In this document: positions 13,014 to 25,476 of the stretch, piece after piece
Layout of the letters: every line of letters begins with the position of its first letter
Position numbering within the stretch: position 1 is the first letter of the stretch
Position numbers and translations under genes: made by a program
The notes under the pieces: generated by a model
Database searches by the model: none
What the model was told of the DNA's origin: nothing
Seen by the model: only the letters and a program-made list of their open reading frames with translations
From: Nymphaea colorata
Taxonomy: Eukaryota; Streptophyta; Magnoliopsida; Nymphaeales; Nymphaeaceae
Assembly: GCF_008831285.2 (NCBI RefSeq)
Contig: NC_045142.1
Coordinates: forward strand, 5,001 to 69,000
Length of the DNA stretch: 64,000 nt
Reading direction: 5' to 3'

Positions 13014-13424
13014 CTAGGGTTTTCTCTTGAGGATTGAAACAGCCAACTCTTCACCAGCAGCTCCTCAGCTTCCTCTCAGCTCTCCACAGCAGCGACTCTT
13101 CCGCATCTCTGTCGAGGTTACTCTTCACCAGCAATAGCTTCTCGTCAAGGTAAGGGCGTCCTCTTTTTCGCCCTTTTCCCAATCGCCGTTTATCGTCTTC
13201 TCTCTTTCTTTCTCTCTCTCTCTCTTGGGTTAGCTTTACTGCAAAGGCAACATTTCTCTATTGTTTTCTTCTTGTGATTTCATTTGATTTTATGGCTATA
13301 ATTGGATAAACGATTCAACGTATTCAGCAGAAAATTTTGGTATGGAGCACACCAAAATTGATTGAAGGTGGTAACCTAATATGGACGGTTGTATTGCAAA
13401 ATTGAAAACATTGAAGTTGTTGAT

Positions 13425-13610
13425 TTAACTGAAAGGATTTTGTGAGAGATTGAGGGCATCTTTACTTTTGCTCATGAATTCATTAAAAAGCTGTTCCATG
13501 GTTAGTGATCCATCTCCATGGCAAGCATCGATTTCATGGTATGATCCTTGTTCTGTTATGTCACTTTTATCTGGGTCACTCTGTTTCAAAATGTCTATAA
13601 TAGAGATCAC
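13425..13610 (-). other. Short open frame with protein-like composition, unidentified
   Basis: A 61-codon minus-strand frame contains DGSLTMEQLFNEFMSKSKDA, with amphipathic helix composition unlike most random frames here. No domain is recognised and no second exon was found. It could be a relic exon of a host or transposon gene inside the candidate element. Confidence 0.2.
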
Positions 13611-15018
13611 ATTCCCTTGGATATAAGCACTACTCCCACCTCGAAATTTGAGACTTTGGCTAAAAGGACAACTGAAGTGAAAGAAATTTGTATATTTGCT
13701 CTGATATTCATGTGATCTTTCTAATTGCAGTCCATCTGTTTTGCATTCCCAGCCAATGGCTGCAGTAGGAACACTGGCTTAGATAGCCTTTAGGCTGCTT
13801 ATAGTGTTGCAGTCATCTGATATTCATGGGATCTCTCTCGCTCTGTTACTGCTTGGACTCATTTTATAATCATGTGTTTTCTCTCTCTTAGTTATTGCTT
13901 GAGAATGGACCATGGCTGGCATCCCCTACCCTTTCTCACTTTCTTTATGGTTGGAAATTTGAGATTTGTATGGTGTTTCATTGTCCATCGGTAACACTGT
14001 CACATGAAAAACAGCACCCAGTTGACATAATATGACCTGTACATCTAGACAATATCTATAAATTTGAACCCTTTCTGCTGTGAGGAATAAGACTGCCTTC
14101 TCAGTATAAATGCTAGTAAAAATAAGATCAGTAGCTCATGGTTTTACTTGATTCAGCTTGTCAAAGCCTCAACTTTAATTTGTTAGTTGAGAAAACTTCC
14201 AGAACATGAGATGGTTGTGTATAAACGATCAAGATTGTGCATTCACATTACATGGGCTAAGTTCCAATGCAGTATGATCTGTATCAGCTTGTGAATTTTA
14301 AGACTGTATTCTTTACTTGTACATTTGCCTATAATACAGATGCGTTATGTTCTTTGTGAAGCTGCAGTCTGCATCTCTTTTCCTTTCTGCAATAATAAAT
14401 GGTAGTAAACATGATCAGGTTTGTTTCCAAACTTGGAAGTTCACTTCAAATAATAAAGTTGTCACACGATTTGAAAATATAACGTGTTAATTTATTGGGT
14501 TACCAAATACAACCTATTGAGTTGGCTGTAGCATTATGAGGCATATATCGCCCACTTCAATCAGAGTTGATGGTTGAGTGAAGAAAGAAATAGTTGCAAC
14601 CAAATAAACTGGGTCACCCTCATCTTTGGTAGCTAAGCTGTGCTTCCCCTAGGAAGAGGAGGAGCTTCTAATTGAGGCTCCTACCCCTACGCCGAAAAGC
14701 TAGACTTGGAAGTTAATTAGCTGGACGATATTTACATCGCCAAGCCCACTATGCTTTTCATCTTAACGTTCTCTATTTTCCCTCTTGCCACACAAACGGA
14801 AGACAAGAATACGATAACAGTTTGTGTGCATTAGATGTCAGACTCTTAGACAGATCCCTCACAACTTTCGCCAATAGCCACGTTCCCAGCATTCAGTCTT
14901 TTATCTCCAACAGCATTCAGCAATAGAAGACTTGCAGATCACATCCATTCTTTATTGCAAGAAGAATTTGTATGGAGTTAGTATGGAGAAGTTGGGAACC
15001 AATGTCTTATCTTCGCAT

Positions 15019-15060
15019 GAGAAGATAGATGCTATTGGTGAGAAGATAGATGCTATTGGT
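15019..15060. repeat. 21-bp unit in two exact tandem copies
   Basis: The unit GAGAAGATAGATGCTATTGGT is repeated head to tail without mismatch. Confidence 0.85.
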
Positions 15061-15433
15061 GTAGCCAGGATATATCTTGGTTCCATTTGTTGATCACCAT
15101 AATGTAGCTAGACTCTTCTTTCACAATTTCCTTGAGATTTGATTTCTTATGCTGATCTGGCTATTAATTTCCTTCAGCTAATGAACAGTTGTTCTTCTAC
15201 TGTTTCTGTAAAAAGAGAACTAATACAACAGGAAAAAACTAAGCTAGATCTTGGTAGTTATACAATAAAAGAATTCCATGAAAATTCTGTTGGCTGTGCT
15301 TTTTCCCTGTGGCTAACCATTTTGCTGTTGACAATGTTAATAATGATTCTTAGTTGTCGATTTCATGGCTTGTGGTATTCTGTTGGCTGTTCTTTTTTCC
15401 TGTGGCTAACCATACATATTCACCTTATTTGAC

Positions 15434-15453
15434 TATATATATATATATATATA
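15434..15453. repeat. (AT)n microsatellite
   Basis: About ten AT units. Confidence 0.85.
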
Positions 15454-15850
15454 AGATCACTAGAATATGGTTTTGTACGTATTCTTGCATTTTGATATCA
15501 AAATTTTACAAGTGGATACGTAAGTTTTAGTGACATAACAGAAACATGTAAGCCTGATTTTGATTTCTTTCATTTGCACGATACTTGGTATTTACAATTT
15601 AAGCACTCAAACTCAAGTATGTATTTCTTCACCCGATCAACCTAGGTGACTTGCATCTTTCTTCACAGTTTCTGGTCACGGCTGTAGATTTCTGTATCAC
15701 TTGAAGGGCTTCACCTGCATCCTTCTCTACAGAATTGTGGTGAAGACCACAGATTCACAGAATTTACATCACAGAATTTACATCGTCTGCCTTGAAGAAC
15801 ACACAAAAGGAAGGAACAAAGAAAAGAACTTATTTGTTTCATCAAAAAGA

Positions 15851-15900
15851 GTGTGTGTGTGTGTGTGTGTATGTGTGTGTGTGAGAGAGAGAGAGAGAGA
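15851..15900. repeat. Compound (GT)n(GA)n microsatellite
   Basis: About sixteen GT units with one interruption pass directly into about nine GA units. Confidence 0.9.
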
Positions 15901-16064
15901 AGATGATCATGATGATAATGATGAAGGCTGTACTTTGAAAATCTCTGTAGGCCAAACTGGAAACTTGGAAAGGCCATTTCTTAATCCATTTAACCGATCC
16001 TCTGATGTTATCATTTTAGAACTGCGACTGTTAATGTGTTGTTCAATTGGCATATGCTTTCAGT

Positions 16065-16065
16065 G

Positions 16066-16115
<50 letters not shown>
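16065..16115. repeat. (CT)n microsatellite
   Basis: About twenty-five CT units with one interruption near 16081. Confidence 0.9.
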
Positions 16116-16118
<3 letters not shown>

Positions 16119-17974
16119 TACGAGAAGTGCAGAATGGTCGGTCAACTCTCATGTTTGTGAAGTATTTCTTGGAAAAAAATGCTAGATGTTTGTAGTCTGC
16201 GATTCACCACCACATAGAAGTTGCCTTCAAGAAAGCTGCAGACATGCGGTTGTGGATAGAACAGACAGTTCGAACATAATATAAACAAAGATCAGACAAA
16301 ATTAACCATAGATACAAACATCATACAGAACGGATAGATCGGACATGACAAAAACAAACGTCAGACAGGACGGACAGAACAGACAAAACAGACACATACG
16401 AAACAAACACTGGACAAAAAGAACATAGTGTTCTGTTCCTAAAATCATCAAACGGTGGACAAAGATCACCATTGTCCAAGAGAACAGGACAGTAGTGTAT
16501 TGGACATGACGTCCTGTCTGTCCTGTCCCAGTGGACAGCAATCAAACGACCACTGGTACATCCAAATGAAAAGCCTAGACAATCAACTTTATATTATTGT
16601 AGAGGCTCACCGTGCAGTTTCCTTCAAAAATTTCTTGGGTACCATTACATGATGCACATCCTGCAATGTCAAGAAAACAACTAAAGTGAATAAAGCTCCA
16701 CAGAGCATTAACTTCAAACTTCCAAAAATAGACACTTCCCAAAATGTAACAAACAATAACGATCAACACAGAGTAAACACGTAAATCATGAACTATACAA
16801 GCACGTCTGAGGAGTCACAAAATACTACCCAATCAACAATTAACACTCTATCTGCACCAGCAGCTTGAGCAGCCAATGCAGCCACTGCTGCATTGTTGTG
16901 CAAGCAAAAGCCTATTGGTTGTTTCAAACCCGCATGATGACCAGGAGGTCTGGCCTGGCTTGTGACAGGTGAAAAGGAAATTGTTATAAGTTATAACCAT
17001 GAATAAATGACAAGGAAAAGGAGAGAAGAAAACATTGGATATTCAACCCACAAGTGCAAAACCATTTCTGGCATGTCCTTGCATAATAGCTGAGGCAAGA
17101 TCTGCACATAATCCTGCTGCAAGTCTTGCAGCTAGAGCTGAATGTCCATTGGCATATGTATCAGATGTGAAGTAACTGTTACTCAAAAAGAAAAGGAAAT
17201 AAGTTTATCTCCTTCTTGAGAAAAATAAAATGTAGAGAAACTAAGGAACAATTGGAAGCAGTGAAACGGCTAGTTTAGTTAATAAACTGCCCTGAAATGA
17301 ATATAGGAATTAATGCTCCCAGTGCACTTACCGCTCTTCTGATCTGTTTGTGCTGCTGTGAAGAGTTTGATCATTGTGTATGCTAGGTTCTCATCGAACC
17401 TAAGGTTATTATTTTGGATTGTCATTCAAGATGTTCATAACACAATTTAATTACAAAATAATGGTGATTAATGTCCTTGTATTATCACTTCCTTGAACAA
17501 AATGCATAAGTGGACAGTAAACTCATGCATATAGGTGTTTGCACTTATCAGATTTCTATGCACAGCACATGATAAATAGAGATCCTTGAGTGACTACTCC
17601 TAAACAGCATTCTCATTTGCTTACTGTAGATGCCCAGGACAGAAAAACAAGCGAAGAACTGAACTGCAAGTAGCATCTAAGTGTCTTCTGCACTAGATTT
17701 TATGAATATAAACTATTTGTGTGCATCTCAACACTCCCCCAGTTCAAGTATATCGATTCTTGCACTATCAACTGTCCTGTCTTCTCACAACAAGAATATA
17801 TATGTGTATTGATGTCAATATCCTCCTTCAATGGTCAATGCAGAATATTTTAGCTGTTAACTCGTCTCAGAAACGACAGGATAATCACTTTAGTTCCAGA
17901 AGATATCTGATGAAATAAAAGGCAAATAAAAATGCTGCTCTATTACATCAATGTCACAAATATTGCTGTTTTCT

Positions 17975-18003
17975 CTCTCCCCCCCCCCCCCCCAAAAAAA
18001 AGG
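17975..18003. repeat. Poly-C/poly-A mononucleotide run
   Basis: About sixteen C followed by eight A. It lies in the long intron of the deacetylase pseudogene. Run length may be unreliable in assembly. Confidence 0.8.
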
Positions 18004-19150
18004 GAGGAGAAAAAAACAAAAACAAGGAAAAGAGAGTTGTGATGTGTTCGGAAAAAAAAAATGCTGAAACAAGAATCACATGTTAGTTGGACAAATTCCC
18101 AATATTTTTCCAAGAAAAACAAATTTCACAGTTAATCGCCAAGAAAAACCTTGCCCACAAAAACCCGAGAATGATATTTGTCACAAACTCATTGGACTTA
18201 AAAACCTTCACCAATTATACCACCAACAATGCTACGTCATCCAAAGCAGTGGTAGCTACACAAAGTAACAGACTAAGGACATTAAAGGCCAAAGTATACA
18301 TGAAAAGAACCAAAAATATATGCCTTGATAGCATATAGCTAGTTGCTTTAACAGCATTAACATGCTCCATAGAATGAATCTGCATTGCATTTTTAGCACT
18401 ATAGCACACATCACTGACCTCAAAATGAAGAAATAAATAAATACATGCATAAACTTCAAAACCAGATTGTTGACTTTGTGATATCTATGATATAAGGAAA
18501 TTTCACATGGAATGGATATGGGAATAAGCACGAAACAGATGCACTTCAGACAACTTGCTAGCATGAAAAAATGGGAGACCATTTCCCATGAATAAATAAG
18601 CAAATAAAAATATACGTCTGCACACTCACAAAGACTATGTGGGTGTATATGCATTTGTGTTCACTAAGTAAACAAATTGCACAAGTTGACAGTTGATATT
18701 GTAATATAGATGACATTAAAACTTTACCATAATTTGCAGGGCATTTACCTAGATACTAGATTGTCAATATGTCCAATAGAGGTAGTTTGAGTCCCTTATA
18801 AGACCCTCAAAATAAACAAATGCATTTATATACAATAAAGCATCAAAGACACACACACACACATATATATAAAGAAATAATGCATATATTTCTACAGATT
18901 AGGGATTGATTGGCTAATAAATAAATAGGTTTACCAGTTAACCAAACTGACCAACTAGCCATGGGTTGACAACACACAACTGACTCATTCAATTATTCAG
19001 GATTGTAACACTTTATGTTGAGAAGCTTAGTCATGTATTGAAGATTGTGAGATATCTTTAAGCACATACAAGGGGGTTAAGAGATTGGTTTTCTTGGTTC
19101 CTATTTCCTAGCCTTTTTGGGGCTAGAACCAAAGTTGTCGAGGTTTAGGG

Positions 19151-19302
19151 TTGGGATCCGCTAAACTAGGAGCCTGAACTCAGTGTGAGAGTGGGTCCGG
19201 TCATTAGAATGGTACCAAAATCAGTTCAACACTCAAGCTTGGGATAGCGGGTTGGGATCCCAAAACTAGAAGCCCAAGCCCAGTGTGGGAGTGGCTTGGG
19301 TT
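19151..19302. repeat. Diverged ~50-bp direct repeat
   Basis: A block starting GTTGGGATCC near 19151 and containing CAGTGTGAGAGTGGGT is echoed near 19252 by GTTGGGATCC and CAGTGTGGGAGTGGCT. The copies are about 100 bp apart and clearly related. Confidence 0.6.
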
Positions 19303-19589
19303 GTTATAGGGATTACAAATACTATGATTAAATGTCTTAAAATATTTTATAAATCACTAAAGTTGATACAAAGACATTAGAATGCTTGGTTAGATTAACT
19401 TGTGTGTTGATCTAAATTGTTATCTAGTGCTATTCATGATACATAAACTAAATATGCATTTCCAATACAAGCTCACCAGATTTGTCATATAAATTATATG
19501 GAACTCTTGGTAAATGGGACCAGCATCTATTTTAGGCTAAAATACAATTACAAGTGTTATTTTCTAAGTCACATGGACGATTCAATGTT

Positions 19590-19740
19590 GACGCGCGTCG
19601 ATGCAGGTGCAGGTGCGGCCCGGATTCGCACCCAGCTGCAATCAAGAAGAGTCGGGTGTCAGCTGCACCCGACCATATTTGTCATTTTTGGACGCACACC
19701 CGACTCGCGTCAAACGCGAGTCAGGTGCAGTCAAAATGTG
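19590..19740. repeat. GC-rich CGGGTGCA-type inverted and direct repeats
   Basis: Within this GC-rich island the motif GTCGGGTG faces its reverse complement CACCCGAC across TCAGCTG. Related GCACCC and GGGTGC copies recur, next to a second inverted pair, ACTCGCGTCAAACGCGAGT. The base composition differs sharply from the AT-rich intron around it, which suggests an inserted small element; I could not define its ends. Confidence 0.45.
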
Positions 19741-22700
19741 TCATGGATTTTTTCGTCCATTTTTTATTTTTTTATTTTGTTAAAACTGATTTAGGGCACA
19801 ATCGTGCCCCTTCCCGCTCCTCTCTATCTTCCTCTGTCTTATCCCTCTTGCATTGAAGCACCGGTGACCGACGCTTCACAACCTTCCGGCGCGGAAACTA
19901 CAACCAGACGGGTGGCAGCTGTGTTCTTCTCCCAACGACAAAGATTGTAGGATTTTTTCCGTCAGTTGCTCTTTCTCTGGTTCTTCAAATCCATCTTACA
20001 ATCCTTTTCTTTGTTTTATTAATCTATTGTGTGTCGTATTGATTTCTTTTTTACGTTTGTTCTAAGAATAATTGCATGACAGACCTATCATTTAGGATGA
20101 GCGGAGCCATGTAAGCAACTAGTATCGTGAATGCCACAATCAACAAATTCCGATGAAATAGAAGTTCTACGACACACATAGATACACAAAAAATGCAAAT
20201 GCACATAAAAACACACATATAATAACACATATCAGGCCTTACCAATCCAAGCTCTTCAAGGCTAGCCTCTCTGGCAGGGATGGGAAAGCACCTTCCTGGA
20301 AATATACCTAAAAGTGAAACAGAAAAAGTTAACAAACGTCACTTTTAAAAAACCATCAAGTATTAGGAAAAAAAACACAATAAAACATGTATCCAGATGT
20401 GCATACCAAAGTAGTGGCTTGTACAAAATAATAACTCGTACCTGCCACTGCAAAGCTGGCAGCAATAGCTCGAAGACGATCTGGTCTTTCTGGATGGGGA
20501 TGGGACTTTTGTTCAACCTGCCAAATGAATTAAAACCTTCATTCAACCATATGAAGAGATGTACAATTGAAATGAAGAAACCGACATACAGTCTGAATTC
20601 CTAATTTTATTTAGGAAAATGAACTGTCTAACAGGAGCTCTTCTACATCAGAAATTTTGAAATAGTTAGAAGCAGTTGCAGCACTGACCAACACAAACAC
20701 TTCATACAATAATTGGATATCAACATGAAAGAGCTTCCACTATGGCAATTAAAGGATTTCAGGTTTGAAAATGCCGAAAGGCTATTCAATCTCCAAAATT
20801 TTAGACGAGGTACTTCATTAATTGGTGCTAATGCAATTTGTTAGAAATCTGTAGAATCACCAGAATCTACCAGTTGCAAGAAGCACGAAAAAAAGGGAGA
20901 GAAAGAAAGAGGTGTTGAAAGGCAACAACTCCCAACTTGTGTGGCGGCATGATCTCATTCACTTTATACTAGAACTTAAGTATAAGCAAAGGAATAATAA
21001 CAGATATTACAATATGCATGACACATGATTTGCAGATCGAACACTTTTATCAAGTCTACGTCCAGAAAGATAAGCATTAGTATCCTCCCTCAAGTTTTAC
21101 ATAGTTTTTAAACTATGGATAACTTGCCTTTCAAGGGCCAAAATCTGCCTTCAAGATATTTGATATTTCGCTACTTCAATTTAACTCCTCTTGAAAATAT
21201 ATCAGCTACTTGATTATCAAGTTCTCACATAAAAAAAAAATATATTTTTCTTCTACCCAACTAGGAAATGGTAAAGCATATTTGAACTTGGATGATACCT
21301 ATATCTTAGTTATCAATAGAATGCATTGAGGCACACTGCACCGGCAGAAATGGTGCCTCTCTTCTACAATTTGTAAATATAATATGTGAAATTTGGATTA
21401 AAGAAGAAGATTAGTTGTAAGGAAACTCTTTAGCATACCTCTGAATGAAGTAGCATTCTCTCATCAAAACCAACTAAGGTGCAATCCTTTGATGGTAGAC
21501 ATTCCATACAAGGTTCTATAAAACCATAAAAAGAATAGCTGAGTACCAAAAACAATCATCTATGTTCAAGTAGAAAGCAAACAAAATAGAAGAGCATTAG
21601 AAAGAACGAAAGTGAAACATGAAGAACAGTTCACTTAAAAGTTAAAACAAATGAGTCACGAATTCTAAAAGTTTAACCATATACAACAGGAAAAATATAA
21701 AACCAAAACAGTAGCATGCTCCTATGGTATATGCCACATATCGTTCCACGACCTTGAGGACATTATACTCTAAAGTACTGAGTTTTGAAGTGTAGATATT
21801 ACAAAAACAGTTATAGCCATAGGAACGGTTCTTTTCCTTCAGCACCCGCATACAGATGTTTTGGGCACTAGTTTATTAAGGAGCTGCCATTTAGGATTTT
21901 CAACGAGTATAAAATATAAACGTTGATAATATTTTTCAGGTTCCCTTTTGGAATTTTTCTGCAAAAACTAAGCTTCTTAGCATGATTGCCATATCAAAAG
22001 ACCAGATTGTGTCTTGTCAGACAGTGTCAGGCCTCCACCAAACAAGGTTCTTTTGGGAGTGGAGGGGGAGGGGAGAGAGCACACATACATATGCCCCACA
22101 AATACATATGACCCATAGTGACCAATCCGCTACATGCAAACCAGGTTCTGAAATAACCAAAATTTGGATGAACAGAGTTCCACAATTTCCATCAACATCT
22201 GTTAATTGCCAATGGTCATTAATCACTATCGAGCATTTAGGCAAAAAATGCAAACAAACAAAAAATAACCTGGAGCAACATCGGTTTGGTTTTTAGGTAC
22301 GATAGACCCCAGGTTTACAACTTTGATCATTCTTATTGACAATGTCTGAACTTCTATTTGACTGTAATCTATACATCCTACACGCTTTCACATCTCTCCA
22401 GAGTTAAGCTAGCCTTTGAAAGGGCAAATGGTTGCACACATGCTCCATATACAGCGATCAAGGATTTGGCAAACAATTGAGGACGTTGACAAAGACTATA
22501 ACGATGATGATGATAAAGAAAATCGTACGGATGCATACACACCTAGATGTCCAGCGATCGCCTCTGCGTCATCAGGAGAACCTTCTCGAGTAACAGTAGA
22601 AGCAAAAGACCCCTTGGTAAGTATCTCTGATTACTGGATTTCCCCGCAGAACTGCAGAACAATGACATTACTAAGGTCGACAATCCACCCAGACGCAATA

Positions 22701-23095
22701 ATCACAGCAAGTTACCCAGTCAACCGACGAACGTCCAAGTTTCAGTGAAGAGACAGCATACATCGCAATGGAGAACATCGTCAAAGTTCGGCATGGTACA
22801 GTTGATGCACAACCACTTCTCACTAACAGCAGGTTGCAAGTGAGGCTCCCAGTCACTATCGCCTTCGTCGTCGTCATCTTCAGGCTGATCTTGTTGATGG
22901 TACCAGCTCACCAGATCTTGCAAGGGACCGTCTCCATGTGCTCTTCTCTGTAGCCGTGACTGAGTGGAGACTGCAGTCAGAATGTCGGAGTTGGGATTTT
23001 CTCTGGGATGACCACTGACGCTGCCATTTCCCGAGCAAACATCGCGGGCAGCAGTTCCCATTTCCGAAGCCTCATCTTTTTGCTGGATAGCATCC

Positions 23096-24373
23096 CTAGA
23101 TACAAAAAAAGTAAAAGAGGACAGATACAACGTACACAAAAACAAAAAATTGAGTAGAAAAAGAGTAGCGATATCATCTCTCAATCACACAAAGAGAACC
23201 ACGTGAACATCTTCTTGCACAAACCGAGCCACAGCGAAAAGAAGGTGCTCCTGAAGACCTGTTGTTGTGCTCCTCCTAAATGCGCCATCAAGCTGAAATG
23301 AGCAACAACCTCCAAACAGACAAATTGAGGAAAGGATAAAAAAAAAAAAGAAAACGAATAAAATGTGAGTCTGTAATGCTACCAACAATGAAACACCAAG
23401 CAACAATCTGCGTGCACGGAGGGTTTTCCAGCACAAACCAAGTGGAGGAAGGCTTCCCCTTTGCGTACTTTTTATCGCCCACCTCAGGGTTACCTTTTGC
23501 ATCAAGCCGGCCATGGAATCTGGCACATGTGTTGAGGCTGTAACGATCAGTTTTTTTTTGTCATGGAATTCTCGTCCGCATATATGGAATTTCCGGTCAC
23601 TTGACAATTAGTTTTCAAATGGGATACATCATACCTAATAAGTAAATATGAAGACATGATGACCACTGAATCATTTTACCAAATCTGTAACTTGATGTGA
23701 TGGGTGGTTTCAAGATAAGTTGGAGGATAGAACATCAAGAGTTACGGCAGGTTTGATTGCACGTAGATTTGCTTTTGTTGAGTCGATTTAGATGCAGAAG
23801 TACTGCCCTTGTCCGACAAAAAATCAGGAAAGATAAGTCATCTACGTGTTAAACATAAAGAAGTTGCATAAAATTCTCGTAGCTATGTTTGATTAATAAC
23901 ATCTACTACTATTACGATGATATGGTTGGGCTGGTGCACATTGGGCGATCATGCTAACGGTCACATGTTAGGGATGTCAAAGGAATAATATTCAAATCAA
24001 CTTCAAATCAAATACATTTAGTTGCGTTACTTGCGTATGGGAAAAGAAGAGCCCAAGTTTTAATGAGACTCGGATTTCAAAGGTGATTTAGGTGAATGAA
24101 TCCAAAGCTGTGTGCCATGAAAGAAAAGAGCCATATCCTATGTCTAGTAGATCCAGCTTCGTCCATAGAAATTCATTTCAAAGGAGTAGCGCAGCCCCGT
24201 CTCCCGTCTGTCCTGGATAAATCCACCGCTCCACCGTGGGGTAAGTCCGGTGGAATGAGCGGCGTGGGTGACTTCGGAGGAGATAAGACTGGTGAGAACG
24301 TCCAAACTCGGAAGGGAGCGGTCCAGCGGATAACGAAGGCTGTCGACCGCTTCTCTCTCTCTTCCTCTTTCTC
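23096..24373. other. Non-coding between the deacetylase pseudogene and the membrane-protein gene
   Basis: The true 5' exon and promoter of the pseudogene were not recognised. From about 24200 the sequence becomes GC-rich and probably contains the promoter and 5' leader of the plus-strand gene that starts at 24374, including a CTCTCTCT tract just before its ATG. Confidence 0.5.
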
Positions 24374-25412
24374 ATGTCCACGTTTGCCCTCTCCCCGCTC
24401 GCAAATATCGGCATCATTCGCTTGCAGAAGGACGATATTGCATCATCGGCCGAAGATTCCGACCGGTCGCGGGTTCGGATTTGGACGACGACAGAGGCGG
24501 TTGGATTTGGGAAGAGCCTTAGCAGGAGACAGAAGCAGCCAGATTCCCCGACAAGAAGCGGTTGGAAAGAGGGAAGAGGGTCTCGCTTGGTGGCCAAGGC
24601 TGGCCCTCCCAGCAATACCACTCTGATATTCGCCTTCGTCTTCCCCCTCTCTCTCCTAGTCATCACCGTTCTCAATGCCATAAGGATAGCTGATAAGCTC
24701 GATGAGAAGTTCTTGGAGGAGGTAATGGAACTAACCAACTCACTGTACGTGATGAATGCGTCTTCCATTCTATGTCCTAGTTTTTTCGTTTACTTGGTAC
24801 TTTTTCTTCTATGGTTCGTTGCGAATTCAATTTTTCATTCCAATTGACAAATGACGATGCTTTTAGTATGGCTTTTTATCTACCATTCTTTCTATCTCTG
24901 CGGGATAAACTTGCAGGTGTCCCTTGCAAGATGTTCCTGATAAGGATGGACATGCACGGTGTTCACCTCTTCACTGTGAGCCATCCCTTATTGCTGATAT
25001 CGATGTCAGGGATGATACGAAAAACTACGAACTGCGAACTGTTTGTTTTAGTCGCTTAGATTGTCCGCCAATTTAATCTGTGGATTGAATGCTCTTTACG
25101 AGCTTATGTGGAGGATAGGAGACAAAATTTTGCTTGCCGTCCAGCTGTGGCTAATGGCAACGCCCTTGTTGATCTTAGCGTCATTAGATTATTTAGAGAG
25201 CTGGAGACCACTCTGAATTGTCAGGCTGGAGTCAAATATCTATGGATGGAAACAAATACAAACATATGAGTCTCAATTTTTTTCGACTAAACAGATATAA
25301 TGTAAAGTGTGCTTCCTAGTGATTAGATACTGCAAAGTATGTCTGCATGCTTAGATTAGACAAAAGAAACATCATCAACCACTCCTGTCAGGATCTAATG
25401 GATTGATCTAAT

Positions 25413-25476
<64 letters not shown>

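Larger units (their letters stand above)
12653..16551. mobile_element. Candidate DNA transposon with 11-bp inverted ends
   Basis: The left end (12653-12663) is GGTCGTTTGAT and the right end (16541-16551) is its exact reverse complement. Both subterminal zones carry repeated GGACA/GAACAG motifs: near 12680-12760 on the left, and many times from about 16260 to 16535 on the right. A second CGTTTGATG copy lies inside the right end near 16448. Flanking bases show no clear target-site duplication (CATAAGA against ACTGGTAC). Inside are a UTR-like first exon and intron (12790-13150), microsatellites and no recognisable transposase. It could be a non-autonomous hAT or PIF/Harbinger-like element, or two related repeat copies facing each other. 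Confidence 0.4.
16611..23095 (-). pseudogene. HDA15-like: HDA15-like histone deacetylase pseudogene (RanBP2 zinc finger + HDAC domain, 3' half missing)
   Basis: Minus-strand exons, by frame and GT-AG signals, are 23095-22762, 22651-22543, 21515-21439, 20517-20442, 20307-20243, possibly 17399-17332, 17181-17052, 16954-16829 and 16660-16611. The first carries an acidic stretch (DDDDEGDSDWEP) and a RanBP2-type finger, KWLCINCTMPNFDDVLHCD, completed across the intron by CGE. Later exons give [81 protein letters not shown] and NGTQEIFEGN. This finger plus class II HDAC order is specific to plant HDA15, a nuclear deacetylase. Breaks: TAA at 22631-22633 inside the finger exon; TGA at 17391-17393 in the weak exon; a missing G near 16648 that destroys the HHGNG frame at the zinc site. 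Everything after the 16611 exon, including the downstream zinc ligands and catalytic Tyr, is absent, and a transposon end lies 60 bp further on. Retained introns mean a genomic copy, not a retrocopy. A complete gene presumably exists elsewhere. Confidence 0.85.

Noticed and set aside
12628-13017. Pro/Ser-rich 129-codon frame as a protein gene
   Set aside because: It crosses the transposon end and a tandem duplication. The block reads better as a CT-rich 5' leader followed by an intron donor at about 13148.
15701-16195. 164-codon open frame with Val-Cys, Arg-Glu and Ser-Leu runs
   Set aside because: Kept open by GT, GA and CT microsatellites; composition is repeat-driven.
17332-17399. Confident assignment of this segment as the HDAC exon before SYFTSDTYA
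   Set aside because: Phase and splice signals fit, but the translated residues match the family poorly and contain TGA; kept only as a possible exon in the pseudogene entry.
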